The notes: generated by a model not told the origin, from the sequence alone. 64,000 nt of DNA from Bradyrhizobium genosp. L (GCF_015624485.1 NZ_CP061378.1:1798001-1862000), one strand, 5' to 3'. Counted from the stretch's first letter, positions 10,855-20,346 are shown. A program made the numbers and translations.

Positions 10855-12333
10855 ATGGCACTGATCGAGGCGTTCAAGCGGTTGCTGGGCGACGCGGCGG
10901 TTCTGACCCGCGACGCGGATCTCGCCGGGCTCACCGAAGACTGGCGCGGCCGCTTTAACGCGCCTGCGCTCTGCGCCGTGTTGCCGGCAAACACCGAGCA
11001 GGTCGCCGCGATCGTCCGCCTCTGCGCCGAGTCCGGCGTGCCGATGCTGCCGCAGGGCGGCAACACCAGCCTGTGCGGCGGCGCTACGCCGGCCGACGAG
11101 GGCAAGCGGCCCGTGATCGTCGCGCTCCGACGGATGCGCCGGATCCGCTCGATCGATCCGATCAACAACACGATGGAAGTGGATGCCGGCTGCGTGCTGG
11201 CCGAGATCCACGAGGCCGCCGCCGCAGCCGGCCGGCTCTATCCGGTCAGCCTCGGCGCCGAGGGCTCCTGCCAGATCGGCGGCACGATCGGCACCAATGC
11301 CGGCGGCACCGGTGTGCTGCGCTATGGCAACACCCGCGACAACGTGCTCGGCCTCGAGGTCGTGCTGCCCGACGGCTCGATCTGGGACGGCCTCTCAGCG
11401 CTGCGCAAGAACAACACCGGCTACGATCTCAAGCATCTCTTCATCGGCTCGGAAGGCACGCTCGGCATCGTCACGGGCGCGGTGCTGAAGCTGCATCCGC
11501 TGCCGACTGCAGAAGCGGTGGCGTGGCTCGCAGTCGACGGTCCGCAGAAAGCGCTCGACGTGCTCGGCCTGTTCCAGGCCTCTTGCAGTTCGCGGCTCTC
11601 CGCGTTCGAGCTGATGAACGACAATCAGATCCGCCTGGTGCTGGAGCAGGTGCCCGGCCGCCGTTGTCCCGTGGCGCGGATCGATGGTTGGCATGTGCTG
11701 GTCGAACTGTCGGATACCGGGGATGCCGCAGCGCTTGCCGCAACGCTGCAGACGGTGCTGGAGCGCGCGCTCGACGCCGGATTGATCAGCGATGCCATCG
11801 TCGCGTCGAGCGAAGCCCAGCGCAAGGCGATGTGGCTGGTCCGTCACAGCGTGTCGGAAGCCAACAAGAAGGCCGGCGTCGGCCTGACCTCGGATACCGC
11901 AGTGCCGGTGTCGGCGGTGCCCGCCTTCATCGAGCAGGCGGCAGCGGCGGTGCGCGCGCTCGTTCCAGACCTGCCGATGGTGGTGGTCGGCCATATGGGC
12001 GACGGCAACATCCACTTCATTCCGTTCTTCACATTCGAGGCGTGGAGCGCGATCGAGGATCGCGATGTCCTCGCCGAGCGGATCCGCCGCGCCATCGATG
12101 ATGCGGCCGCCGCGTTGCGCGGCACCTTCAGCGCCGAGCACGGCATCGGGCGCACATTGACCGGCGAGATGGCGCGCTACAAGCCGCCGGTCGAGCTCGC
12201 CTTGATGCGCGCGGTCAAGCAGGCGTTCGATCCGCGTGGCCTGTTCAATCCCGGCCGCGTGCTGCCGCCGGCCGCTTCCTATCTGCTTCGCCATCCCATG
12301 CAACCATCAGACAAAGGGAGACCTGAAACGTGA
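10855..12333 (+). CDS. FAD-linked 2-hydroxyacid dehydrogenase (GlcD / D-2-hydroxyglutarate dehydrogenase family)
   Basis: An about 492-residue flavoprotein of the vanillyl-alcohol-oxidase fold. The PCMH-type FAD domain shows MLPQGGNTSLCGGA and GTNAGGTGVLRYGNTRDNVLGLEVVLPDG. The C-terminal FAD-oxidase_C domain shows GHMGDGNIHF (metal-binding His) and GTFSAEHGIGRTLTGEM, all diagnostic. It oxidises a 2-hydroxyacid to a 2-oxoacid, but the exact substrate cannot be read. I chose ATG 10855 over ATG 10840 because AGGCGG lies just upstream. It is coupled to the binding-protein gene by GTGA overlap and heads a transport/aldolase operon. Confidence 0.85.
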   Translation: MALIEAFKRLLGDAAVLTRDADLAGLTEDWRGRFNAPALCAVLPANTEQVAAIVRLCAESGVPMLPQGGNTSLCGGATPADEGKRPVIVALRRMRRIRSIDPINNTMEVDAGCVLAEIHEAAAAAGRLYPVSLGAEGSCQIGGTIGTNAGGTGVLRYGNTRDNVLGLEVVLPDGSIWDGLSALRKNNTGYDLKHLFIGSEGTLGIVTGAVLKLHPLPTAEAVAWLAVDGPQKALDVLGLFQASCSSRLSAFELMNDNQIRLVLEQVPGRRCPVARIDGWHVLVELSDTGDAAALAATLQTVLERALDAGLISDAIVASSEAQRKAMWLVRHSVSEANKKAGVGLTSDTAVPVSAVPAFIEQAAAAVRALVPDLPMVVVGHMGDGNIHFIPFFTFEAWSAIEDRDVLAERIRRAIDDAAAALRGTFSAEHGIGRTLTGEMARYKPPVELALMRAVKQAFDPRGLFNPGRVLPPAASYLLRHPMQPSDKGRPET

Positions 12334-13409
12334 GCACATCTCCGAGCAAAGGCATTTCGCGTCGCAGTCTGCTGCTGGCCACCGGCGCCACCGCGCTGGC
12401 GATGCCTGCAATCTGGTCTCCGTCTCGCGCTGCGGGAAAACGCATCGTGGTGCGCGACGACGGCGGCATCTACACCAAGGCGTATGGTGCGGTGTACTAC
12501 CGTCCCTTCACCCAGGCGACCGGCATCGAGGTCGTTGGCGTGCAGGCGACCGCCGAGCCTGTCGCGCAGATCAAGACCATGGTCGAGACCAAAAATTACA
12601 CCTGGGACATGGCCAAGATCAGCTGGCCCGCGATCCTGCTGCTGACCAGCGGCGCCACGCCCCATCTTGAAAAGCACGGCCTGGAGTCGGAGCCGGTCAT
12701 CAAGACCATCCCGCCGCAATACATGTCGCCCTATGGCGTCGGCACCAACGTCTACTCCACCGTGCTGGCCTATCGCACCGATGCGTTCAAGGGCCGCAAG
12801 GCGCCGCAATCCTGGGCCGATTTCTGGAACGTCACCGAGTTTCCCGGCCGTCGCTCCGTGCGCAAGCATCCGTTCGATACCGTCGAGGAAGCGCTGATGG
12901 GGGCGGGCGTGCCGACCGCGCAGGTCTATCCATGCGACCTCGACAAGGCGTTTGCATCGCTCGACAAGATTAAATCGGCCGTCGCGGTGTGGTGGACCAC
13001 AGGTGCGCAGGTCGAGCAGATGCTGACCTCCGGCGAGATCGACATGATCCCGACCTGGGTGTCCCGCGCACAGGCCGCGCAGGCGGCGGGCGCCCCGGTC
13101 GAGATCATCTGGAACCAGGGCGTCTGGGGAGCCGACAACTGGTCGATCCTGGCGGGCACGCCGAATGCCGACGCATGCCGCGAGTTCATCAAGTTCGCAT
13201 CCGACCCGAAGCGCATGGCCGCGTTGACCGAATACTTCCCGGCCGGCCTGACCCAGCCGGAGGCGTTCAGCTACGTCAAGCCCGACATCGCCAAGAATTG
13301 TCCGACCTATCCGGACAACATCAAGGCCGGGCTGAAGATCGATCCGAAGTTCTGGCTCGACAACCAGGCTGCGGTGATCGAGCGCTTCAACAGCTGGATT
13401 TTGGCCTAA
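12330..13409 (+). CDS. ABC transporter substrate-binding protein (PotD-like)
   Basis: A 359-residue periplasmic binding protein. It has a twin-arginine signal (SRRSLLLATGATALAMPAIW) with probable cleavage near SRA-AGK. The mature part resembles the spermidine/putrescine-type family (YGVGTNVYSTVLAYRTDAF, PQSWADFWNVTEFPGRRSV). GTG 12330 overlaps the upstream stop. Transport of polyamine, amino acid or organic acid is possible; the neighbouring oxidase and aldolase point to a hydroxyacid-like ligand. Confidence 0.87.
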   Translation: MSTSPSKGISRRSLLLATGATALAMPAIWSPSRAAGKRIVVRDDGGIYTKAYGAVYYRPFTQATGIEVVGVQATAEPVAQIKTMVETKNYTWDMAKISWPAILLLTSGATPHLEKHGLESEPVIKTIPPQYMSPYGVGTNVYSTVLAYRTDAFKGRKAPQSWADFWNVTEFPGRRSVRKHPFDTVEEALMGAGVPTAQVYPCDLDKAFASLDKIKSAVAVWWTTGAQVEQMLTSGEIDMIPTWVSRAQAAQAAGAPVEIIWNQGVWGADNWSILAGTPNADACREFIKFASDPKRMAALTEYFPAGLTQPEAFSYVKPDIAKNCPTYPDNIKAGLKIDPKFWLDNQAAVIERFNSWILA

Positions 13410-13424
13410 GCACTCGGAGCGGAC

Positions 13425-14519
13425 ATGGCCTCATCGAGCCTGCGCGTCTCTGGTCTCTGCAAGCGCTATGGCGACTTCGTCGCGCTGGCGCCGACCAGTC
13501 TCGACGTCGCCAAGGGTGAATTCCTCACGCTGCTCGGCCCATCGGGCTCGGGCAAGACGACGCTGCTCAGCCTCATCGCGGGGCTCGCGCAACCGGACGA
13601 GGGTCGTATCCTGGTCGATGACGCCGACGTGACGCGCAGCCCCGCCTATGCGCGCGACATCGGCGTCGTGTTCCAGAACTACGCGCTGTTTCCCCACATG
13701 ACGGTCGAGGACAACATCGCGTTTCCCTTGAAGATGCGGAAAGTCGCCGACGCCGAGGCGCAGAAGCTGACCGCCGCGGCGTTGGAGACGGTGCGGCTGC
13801 CGCATGTCGCAAAGCGCTACCCGCGCGAACTCTCCGGCGGCCAGCAGCAGCGCATCGCGCTGGCGCGCTGCATCGTCTATCGCCCGGCGATCATCCTGAT
13901 GGACGAGCCGCTCGGCGCGCTCGACAAGAAGCTGCGCGACCAGATGCAGCTCGAGATCAAGCGCATCCATCGCGAGCTCGGCACCACCATCATCTACGTG
14001 ACCCACGACCAGGAGGAGGCGATGACGATGTCGGATCGCATCTGCCTGATGAATGCCGGCGCGATCGACCAGCTCGGTACACCCGAGGATCTCTACTTCC
14101 GGCCGCGCTCGGTGTTCGTCGCGGATTTCCTCGGCGAGTCTAATCTGTTCAGTGCCACCGTGCGCGACGTCGACGCTGACGGCCTCGACATCGTGCTGGC
14201 CGACCGGCAGGCACGCGCCGTCGGCAATGGCAGCGCGTTTGTTGCGGGCGAGCCGATCAAGGTGATGGTGCGGCCGCAGAACCTGGTGGTCGCGGATGCC
14301 GCCGCGGCAAGCGGCAAGCTGACCGGCCGCCTCACCGACGTCATGATCAGCGGCAGTCTGACCCGGCTTTATATCGAACCCGAGACCGCGGGCATGGCGC
14401 AGCTCGTCGCCGCCTATCCGACCCGGAGCAGCGCCGCGCCCTATGCGATCGGGCAGTTGCTGTCGCTGGGTTGGAACGCCGCCGATGCGGTTGCGATCCG
14501 CGACGGACAGGGAGTCTGA
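13425..14519 (+). CDS. ABC transporter ATP-binding protein (PotA-like)
   Basis: A 364-residue ATPase with all canonical motifs: Walker A GPSGSGKT, signature LSGGQQQR, Walker B IILMDEP and switch VTHDQEEA, followed by a TOBE_2 domain. It is placed between the binding-protein and permease genes and ends one base before the permease start. It energises uptake through the fused permease. A homodimer is expected, as no second ATPase gene is present. Confidence 0.9.
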   Translation: MASSSLRVSGLCKRYGDFVALAPTSLDVAKGEFLTLLGPSGSGKTTLLSLIAGLAQPDEGRILVDDADVTRSPAYARDIGVVFQNYALFPHMTVEDNIAFPLKMRKVADAEAQKLTAAALETVRLPHVAKRYPRELSGGQQQRIALARCIVYRPAIILMDEPLGALDKKLRDQMQLEIKRIHRELGTTIIYVTHDQEEAMTMSDRICLMNAGAIDQLGTPEDLYFRPRSVFVADFLGESNLFSATVRDVDADGLDIVLADRQARAVGNGSAFVAGEPIKVMVRPQNLVVADAAAASGKLTGRLTDVMISGSLTRLYIEPETAGMAQLVAAYPTRSSAAPYAIGQLLSLGWNAADAVAIRDGQGV

Positions 14520-14520
14520 G

Positions 14521-16296
14521 GTGAAAGCGGGGCTGAGACTGCGCACGCTGCAAGCGGCTCCGCTCTGGAGCTGGGCTGCAATGGGCGCGCCGCTCGTGCT
14601 GCTGCTGGTGTGCTTCCTGGTCTACCCGGTCGGCCAGCTCCTGCTGCTCAGCATCCACAACGATGCCGGCTTCACGCTGGCACAGTATCGCCAATTGTTC
14701 GCCTCGTCGGTCTATGTCGATGTCCTCCTCATCACCCTGAAGATCTCGCTGGCGACGACGCTCCTCTGCGTCATCGCGGGTTATCCGATCGCCTACCTGA
14801 TCTCGATGGTGAGCAAGGAGCGCAAGGCGACATTGCTGTTCTGGGTGCTGCTGTCGTTCTGGACCAGCTTTCTGGTCCGCGCCTTCGCCTGGGTCGTGCT
14901 GCTGGGGCGCAACGGCGTCATCAACAAGCTCTTGCTCTCGCTCGGCATCGTTTCGGCACCGGTCGACCTGCTCTACAGCCTCAGTAGTGTCCTGATCGGC
15001 ATGGTCAACGCGCTGCTGCCGCTCGCCGTCCTGACCATGCTCTCGGTGATGGAGAACATCGATCGCAATCTGCCGCGCGCCGCAGCGACGCTCGGCGCCG
15101 GTCCCGGCATGGCGTTCTGGAAGATCTATTTTCCGCTGTCGCTGCCCGGCGTCGCCGCGGCCGGCATCATGGTGTTCGTCACCGCGATCGGCTTCTTCAT
15201 CGTGCCGGCGCTGCTCGGCGGCCGCCGCGAGACCATGATCACGCAGCTGATCATCGACCAGGTGCAGCAGACCATGAACTGGGGCTTTGCCGGCGCGATC
15301 TCGGTGCTGCTGCTGGCCGTCGTGCTGATCGTCTTCCTGGTCTACGACCGGCTGCTCGGCCTCTCGACCATGACCGGCGCGGCCACGACGGCGCGCGCCC
15401 GGCCGTCGCACGGCGCGGGCTTTTTCGCTGAGATGGGCGACGTCATCCTGACGCTGCTCGGAGCGATCTCCGACCGTATCATCGGCATACTGCCGTCGTG
15501 GCGGCGCGACCGCGGCCCCGATACGCCCGGCTTCGGGTTGCAGGGCTTCGTCTGGATCATGCTGATCGTGATCAGCGCACCGACCTTGCTGATGATCCCG
15601 CTGTCGTTCGGCTCCGGCGGTCTCAACTGGCCGCCGCAGGGATTCACCTTGCACTGGTACCAGGACGTGCTGCAATCGCCGGTGTGGACGCAGGCGGTGA
15701 TACGTTCGCTGCTGGTCGGGCTCGGCACCGGCGCGCTCGCGATGCTGATCGGCACGCCGGCCGCGTTCCTATTGGTGCGCAGCAATCTCCCGGCCAAGGG
15801 CGCCTGGCTCGCCTTCATCCTGTCGCCGATCGTGGTGCCGCGCATGATCATCGCGGTCGGGCTGTTCTATGTGTTCGCGCGCATCGGCCTGGTCGGCAGC
15901 GCCTTCGGCCTGATCCTCGGGCATACCGTCGTCGCGGTGCCCTATGTGGTGATGACCATGATGGCGGTGCTGCGCAATTACGACACGCGGCTCGACCACG
16001 CCGCGCAGAGCCTCGGCGCCGGCCCGTTCGCGACGCTGCGCTACGTCACCTTTCCGATCCTTGGCGCGGGCATGATGTCGTCGTTCCTGTTCGCCTTCGC
16101 GACCTCGTTCGACGAGCTCACCATCGCGCTGTTCGCCACCGGCGGCCTGAATGCGACCTTGCCCAAGCAGTTCTGGGACGAGGTGACGATGCAGGTCTCG
16201 CCTGTGATCGCCGCCGTCTCGACCTGCCTGTTCATCTTCATGGGCATTTTGATCTTCGTCGCCGAACGCCTGCGCCGCCGCGTCGCCGCAAGTTAG
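14521..16296 (+). CDS. Fused two-domain ABC permease (PotB-PotC-like)
   Basis: A 591-residue inner-membrane protein carrying two permease units in one chain. The first spans about residues 20-290 with EAA loop AAATLGAGPGMAFWKIYFPLSLPG. The second spans about 340-585 with EAA loop AAQSLGAGPFATLRYVTFPIL. A cytoplasmic linker (about residues 285-345) joins them. The start is GTG 14521, just after the upstream stop and preceded by AGGGAG. The earlier in-frame codons overlap the ATPase gene. Fusion of the two pore subunits is less common than separate genes and is consistent with a single operon transporter. Confidence 0.87.
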   Translation: MKAGLRLRTLQAAPLWSWAAMGAPLVLLLVCFLVYPVGQLLLLSIHNDAGFTLAQYRQLFASSVYVDVLLITLKISLATTLLCVIAGYPIAYLISMVSKERKATLLFWVLLSFWTSFLVRAFAWVVLLGRNGVINKLLLSLGIVSAPVDLLYSLSSVLIGMVNALLPLAVLTMLSVMENIDRNLPRAAATLGAGPGMAFWKIYFPLSLPGVAAAGIMVFVTAIGFFIVPALLGGRRETMITQLIIDQVQQTMNWGFAGAISVLLLAVVLIVFLVYDRLLGLSTMTGAATTARARPSHGAGFFAEMGDVILTLLGAISDRIIGILPSWRRDRGPDTPGFGLQGFVWIMLIVISAPTLLMIPLSFGSGGLNWPPQGFTLHWYQDVLQSPVWTQAVIRSLLVGLGTGALAMLIGTPAAFLLVRSNLPAKGAWLAFILSPIVVPRMIIAVGLFYVFARIGLVGSAFGLILGHTVVAVPYVVMTMMAVLRNYDTRLDHAAQSLGAGPFATLRYVTFPILGAGMMSSFLFAFATSFDELTIALFATGGLNATLPKQFWDEVTMQVSPVIAAVSTCLFIFMGILIFVAERLRRRVAAS

Positions 16297-16327
16297 CCAT
16301 CCGTCCCGTCAATCAGAGGTTCCGTCA

Positions 16328-17233
16328 ATGCTCAGCTCCACTCACCTCCGCGGCCTGTTCCCCGCGATCCCGACCCCGGTCACGGCCGACGACACCATCG
16401 ACGCTGGCGCGGTCTCTGCGCTGTTCGCCTGGCTCAACAAGCAGGGCATCGACGGCGTGGTGCCGCTCGGCGGCACCGGTGAATATGGCGCGCTGTCGCG
16501 CCGCGAGCGGATCCGGATGGCGAAGCTGTCGGTCGAGGCCATGGCGGGCAAGGGTCCGGTGATCGCGGGCGTGCTCGACACTGGCTTCCACGATGCGCTT
16601 CAGGCCGGCCGCGAATTCGCCGCCGAGGGCGTGGACGGTCTGTTGGTTCTTACGCCATACTACACCAACCCGACTCAGGCGGGCATCCGCGACTATTTCC
16701 TGCGCTATGCCGATGCCTCGCCGGTGCCGCTGCTGATCTACGAGATTCCTTATCGCACCCGGATCGCGATCGAGCCGAAAATCCTGCATGAGCTGTCGCG
16801 GCATCCCAACATCATCGGCATGAAGGCCTGCAATCTCGACATGTATCATTTCCTGCAGGTCGTCGCCGGCGTCGACGAGAGCTTTACGGTGCTGAGCGGC
16901 GAGGACAGCCTGTTTCCGCTTCACCTCGCCGCCGGCGCCAAGGGCGGCATCGTCGTCACCGCGTGCCTGTTGCCGCGGGCCTGGCGGCAGATCTACGAGG
17001 CGGCCACCGCCGGTCGCACCGCCGAGGCGCTCGCGCTGCATCGTCGCCTGATCCCGTTCATGAACATGGCGTTCGCCGAGACCAATCCGGGGCCGATGAA
17101 GGCGGTGATGGATCTCGTCGGCGTCAATGCGCCGCGCACGCTGGCGCCGCTGGTGCAGCCGGCAGCGCCGCTGGTCGCGGCGTTCCGGGCCGAGCTCGGC
17201 CGCCAGCTCGCCGCGACGGAAGGCGTGGGCTGA
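16328..17233 (+). CDS. DapA-family aldolase / dehydratase
   Basis: A 301-residue class I aldolase of the dihydrodipicolinate synthase / N-acetylneuraminate lyase superfamily. Visible are the substrate-carboxylate loop PLGGTGEYGALSRRER (GGTGE), the catalytic tyrosine region LLIYEIPYRT, and the Schiff-base lysine in IIGMKACNLDM. Because it lies in a transporter/oxidase operon with its own regulator, a catabolic role (cleaving or dehydrating a 2-oxoacid) is more likely than lysine biosynthesis. The exact reaction is unresolved. Confidence 0.85.
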   Translation: MLSSTHLRGLFPAIPTPVTADDTIDAGAVSALFAWLNKQGIDGVVPLGGTGEYGALSRRERIRMAKLSVEAMAGKGPVIAGVLDTGFHDALQAGREFAAEGVDGLLVLTPYYTNPTQAGIRDYFLRYADASPVPLLIYEIPYRTRIAIEPKILHELSRHPNIIGMKACNLDMYHFLQVVAGVDESFTVLSGEDSLFPLHLAAGAKGGIVVTACLLPRAWRQIYEAATAGRTAEALALHRRLIPFMNMAFAETNPGPMKAVMDLVGVNAPRTLAPLVQPAAPLVAAFRAELGRQLAATEGVG

Positions 17234-17278
17234 CCATGCGGGCGGGCCGCACCGCTTCGTCGATGGAAGGATGACAGC

Positions 17279-18148
17279 ATGACTGACGACAGTCGGAGCA
17301 TGGCGCGGCCTGCGAAGCGCGGCAAGGCGAGGGCCGGCAACGGGAAGGGCGCCGCCAAGCAGGCGGCGCCGGCGCGTTCGTCGCTGTTCGTCGGCTCCAC
17401 GGAGAAGGCATTCCAGGTGCTGCATGCGTTCGACGGCCCGCGGCGGCACATGACGCTGGCCGACATCGCGCGCGCCGCCGCGCTCGACCGCAGCGCCACG
17501 CAGCGGCTGGTCTACACGCTGGAGACGCTCGGCTACATCAGGCGGATCGAAGGCACCCGCAATTACGGGCTGACCTCGAAGGTACTGCAGTTCTCGCACA
17601 GCTATCTCAAGGCCAACGAGCTAATCGACAGGGCCTCGCCCTATCTGCTCGAGATCAGCCGCAATCTCGGCGAGACCTGCAACATGCACGAGCTCGACGG
17701 CCCCGAGATCGTCTTCGTGGCGCGCTTTCCGGGCCAGCATCTGATCAACATCGACATCGTGATCGGCAGTCGGCTGCCGACCTACTTCACGGCATCGGGC
17801 ACCGCGATCCTGTCGGCGCTATCCGAGGAAGAGCGCGTCGATCTGCTCAAGCGCACGCCGCTCGCGCCGCTGACGCCCTACACGGTGACCGATCCGGACA
17901 GGCTCTTGGAGCGCGTGCGGATCGCGGCCAAGCGCGGCTATGCCGTGATCATGAACGAGACCGTGATGGGCGACATCTCCGTCGCCGCCCCCATCATCGA
18001 CGAGCACGGCCGCGCGGTTGCTGCGATCAACATCTCGGTGCCGACCACGCGCTGGACCATGGAGCGCGCCGAAGCCGAGCTGGTGCAGCACGTCCATGTC
18101 GCCGCGACCTCGATCTCGAAATCGAAGTTCAACCGCTACGCAGCGTGA
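17279..18148 (+). CDS. IclR-family transcriptional regulator
   Basis: A 289-residue regulator. A basic, low-complexity N-terminal extension (about 40 residues, AKRGKARAGNGKGAAKQ) precedes the IclR winged helix (KAFQVLHAFDGPRRHMTLADIARAAALDRSATQRLVYTLETLGYI). The ligand-binding domain shows YFTASGTAILSALSEEE and GDISVAAPIIDEHGRAVAAINIS. AAGGATGACAGC precedes ATG 17279. As the last gene of the FAD-oxidase / transporter / aldolase block, it probably controls that block in response to its substrate. Confidence 0.88.
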   Translation: MTDDSRSMARPAKRGKARAGNGKGAAKQAAPARSSLFVGSTEKAFQVLHAFDGPRRHMTLADIARAAALDRSATQRLVYTLETLGYIRRIEGTRNYGLTSKVLQFSHSYLKANELIDRASPYLLEISRNLGETCNMHELDGPEIVFVARFPGQHLINIDIVIGSRLPTYFTASGTAILSALSEEERVDLLKRTPLAPLTPYTVTDPDRLLERVRIAAKRGYAVIMNETVMGDISVAAPIIDEHGRAVAAINISVPTTRWTMERAEAELVQHVHVAATSISKSKFNRYAA

Positions 18149-18157
18149 CCTCTTACC

Positions 18158-18295
18158 TCGCCCCGCTTGCGGGGAGAGGTCGGCGCATAGCGCCGAGTGA
18201 GGGGGACTCTCCGCGCGCTCACCTCTGTCGAATTTGCGGAGGCAGCCCCTCACCCCAACCTCTCCCCGCGAAGAGCGGGGAGAGGGGGCTGACAG
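18158..18295. repeat. Intergenic repeat with CCCCGC..GCGGGGAGAGG arms
   Basis: CCCCGCTTGCGGGGAGAGG near 18161-18179 and the mirrored CCTCTCCCCGCGAAGAGCGGGGAGAGG near 18259-18286 flank a spacer with GAGTGAGGGGGA and CCCCTCACCCCAACC. A related element lies at 33515-33685. It fills the gap between convergent genes and may act as a bidirectional terminator. Confidence 0.7.
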
Positions 18296-18297
18296 CC

Positions 18298-19398
18298 TTA
18301 CTCCGCCGCCTCTTTCGCCTTCAGCGTCGGATAATCCGTGTAGCCCTTGGCACCGCCACCATAGAACGTGTTCTTGTCCCATTCGTTGAGCGGGGCGCCG
18401 GCCTTCAGCCGCTCGACCAGGTCGGGGTTGGAGATGAACGGCTTGCCGAACGCGATCATGTCGGCGGCGCCCGCCTCCAGCACCTTGTTGGCCAGTGCGA
18501 AGTCGTAGCCGTTGTTGGCGATGTAGGCCTGCTTGAAGCGCTTGCGCAGCGACGTGTAATCGAACGGCGCGATGTCACGCGGGCCGCCGGTCGCGCCCTC
18601 GATGACGTGGATATAGGTCAGCTTCAGTGCGTTGAGGTGGTCGACGATAAAGTCGAACAACGGCTGCGGATTGCTATCGGACGCGTCATTGGCCGGCGTC
18701 ACCGGCGAGATGCGGATGCCGGTGCGCTCGGCGCCGGCCTCGGTGGCCACGGCCCTGGAGACCTCGAGCATCAGCTTGGCGCGGTTCTCGATCGAGCCGC
18801 CATAGGAATCGGTGCGCTTGTTGATGCCGTCGCGGGCGAACTGGTCGAGCAGATAGCCGTTGGCGCCGTGGATCTCGACGCCGTCGAAGCCGGCCGCCAG
18901 CGCATTCGCAGTGCCGCGTTTGAAGTCGTCGAGGATGCCCGGAATTTCGGACAGCTCCAGCGCGCGCGGCTCGGACACGTCGGCGAAGGTGCCGTTGACG
19001 AAGGTCTTGGTCTTGGCCTTGAGCGCGCTCGGCGCGACCGGCGCGCCGCCGTTCGGCTGCAGCGTGACATGCGAGATGCGGCCGACATGCCAGAGCTGGA
19101 TGAAGATGTGGCCGCCGCGCTCATGCACGCGGTCGGTGACCTTGCGCCAGGCCTCGACCTGCTCCCTGGAATAGATGCCGGGCGTATCCTGGTAACCCTG
19201 GCCCTGCTGCGAGACCTGGCTCGCTTCGGTGATCAGGAGGCCGGCGGAGGCACGCTGGCCGTAATAATCCACCGCAAGCGGGCTCGGCACCATGCCAGGC
19301 GGCACCGCGCGGTTGCGCGTCAGGGGCGCCATCGCAAAGCGGTTCGGCAATGTCAGGTGGCCAAGCTTGAAGGGCTCGAAGAGTTTGGATTGGCTCAT
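18298..19398 (-). CDS. NADH:flavin oxidoreductase, Old Yellow Enzyme family
   Basis: A 366-residue FMN-dependent ene-reductase with a TIM barrel. Landmarks include LFEPFKLGHLTLPNRFAMAPLTR, the substrate-binding HVGR region (IFIQLWHVGRISH), the barrel strand GFDGVEIHGANGYLLDQF and the phosphate-binding segment DMIAFGKPFISNPDL. It reduces activated C=C or nitro compounds with NAD(P)H. NemA/XenA/GTN-reductase-like roles are possible, but sequence alone does not fix the substrate. It stands alone between repeats and an SDR gene in the same direction. Confidence 0.9.
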   Translation of the reverse strand: MSQSKLFEPFKLGHLTLPNRFAMAPLTRNRAVPPGMVPSPLAVDYYGQRASAGLLITEASQVSQQGQGYQDTPGIYSREQVEAWRKVTDRVHERGGHIFIQLWHVGRISHVTLQPNGGAPVAPSALKAKTKTFVNGTFADVSEPRALELSEIPGILDDFKRGTANALAAGFDGVEIHGANGYLLDQFARDGINKRTDSYGGSIENRAKLMLEVSRAVATEAGAERTGIRISPVTPANDASDSNPQPLFDFIVDHLNALKLTYIHVIEGATGGPRDIAPFDYTSLRKRFKQAYIANNGYDFALANKVLEAGAADMIAFGKPFISNPDLVERLKAGAPLNEWDKNTFYGGGAKGYTDYPTLKAKEAAE

Positions 19399-19485
19399 GG
19401 GGAAACGTTCCAGGATATGAAGGATGGGGGAGACTTGTGCATTGCCGCGAGAAGCGCAATGGCGGTGCCATTCGCGGCATGCAGA

Positions 19486-20346
19486 CTAGCTGCGCACGAT
19501 CCCGCCCATGTGGCCGGCATCGAGGAACAGCGTGTGCGCGTTGACGTAGGAGGATTCGTTCGAAATCAGGAACAACGCAGTATAGGCGACCTCCCAGCCG
19601 GTGCCCTGGCGGCCGAAAGGCACTGTCACGGCCCGGTCCGAGCGGCGGCGGCTGGCGTCGCGGCCCATCGGCGTGTCGATGAAGCCGGGCGCGATCACGT
19701 TGCAGCGAATGCCTTTGGGTTCACCGGCCCGTGCGATTGCCCGGCCCAGCGCGATCTGCGCCGCCTTGGAGGATTCATAGGCCGGGTTGTGACCGCCGGC
19801 GCGTTGGCTCGCCATCGAGGAGATCAGGATGATCGCGCCGCCCGGCGCCATCACCTCCAGCGCCTTCTGCGCGAACAGCATGTGGCTGCGTACGTTGACG
19901 GCATAGTCCCTGTCCCAGGCCTCGGCTGTCATCTTGGGCAACGACAGGCCGGAGGAGATTCCGACGCTCAGCGCCACCCCGTCGAGCCCGCCGAGCTGTT
20001 GCACGCAGCGCTCCACCGCCGGCGCGATCTGACTGACATCGGCGGCATCGACCACGTCGGTGAAGGCCTTGCCGCCTTCCTTCGTGATCTGCGCGACGGT
20101 GTCGTCGGCCGCGTCCTTGTTGATGTCGAGACATGCGACGGAGGCGCCTTCGCGCGCGAACAGCACGCTCATCGCGCGGCCGTTCCCAACAGGCGGATGC
20201 TCGTCGACGACGTTGCGCTGTCCGGCGCCGACCACGATGATGCGGCGGCCATTGAGCCGGCCGCGGCTCTGCGCCAGCCCCAGCGATTCCGCATGCAGCG
20301 ATGCGGACGGATCGACGGATTTCGGCGCATGGGTGGTGGTCGACAT
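19486..20346 (-). CDS. SDR-family oxidoreductase with an expanded cofactor loop
   Basis: A 286-residue short-chain dehydrogenase. The catalytic set is intact: Ser in LISSMAS, then YESSK (YxxxK), and the PGFIDTPMG segment after the active site. The cofactor loop is atypical: after VVGAGQRN there are about 10 extra residues before GNGRAMSVLF, instead of the compact TGxxxGIG. An N-terminal extension of about 30 residues precedes the first strand. An NAD(P)-dependent alcohol/carbonyl role is expected; the substrate is unknown. It lies 87 bases upstream of the OYE gene in the same direction. Confidence 0.85.
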   Translation of the reverse strand: MSTTTHAPKSVDPSASLHAESLGLAQSRGRLNGRRIIVVGAGQRNVVDEHPPVGNGRAMSVLFAREGASVACLDINKDAADDTVAQITKEGGKAFTDVVDAADVSQIAPAVERCVQQLGGLDGVALSVGISSGLSLPKMTAEAWDRDYAVNVRSHMLFAQKALEVMAPGGAIILISSMASQRAGGHNPAYESSKAAQIALGRAIARAGEPKGIRCNVIAPGFIDTPMGRDASRRRSDRAVTVPFGRQGTGWEVAYTALFLISNESSYVNAHTLFLDAGHMGGIVRS

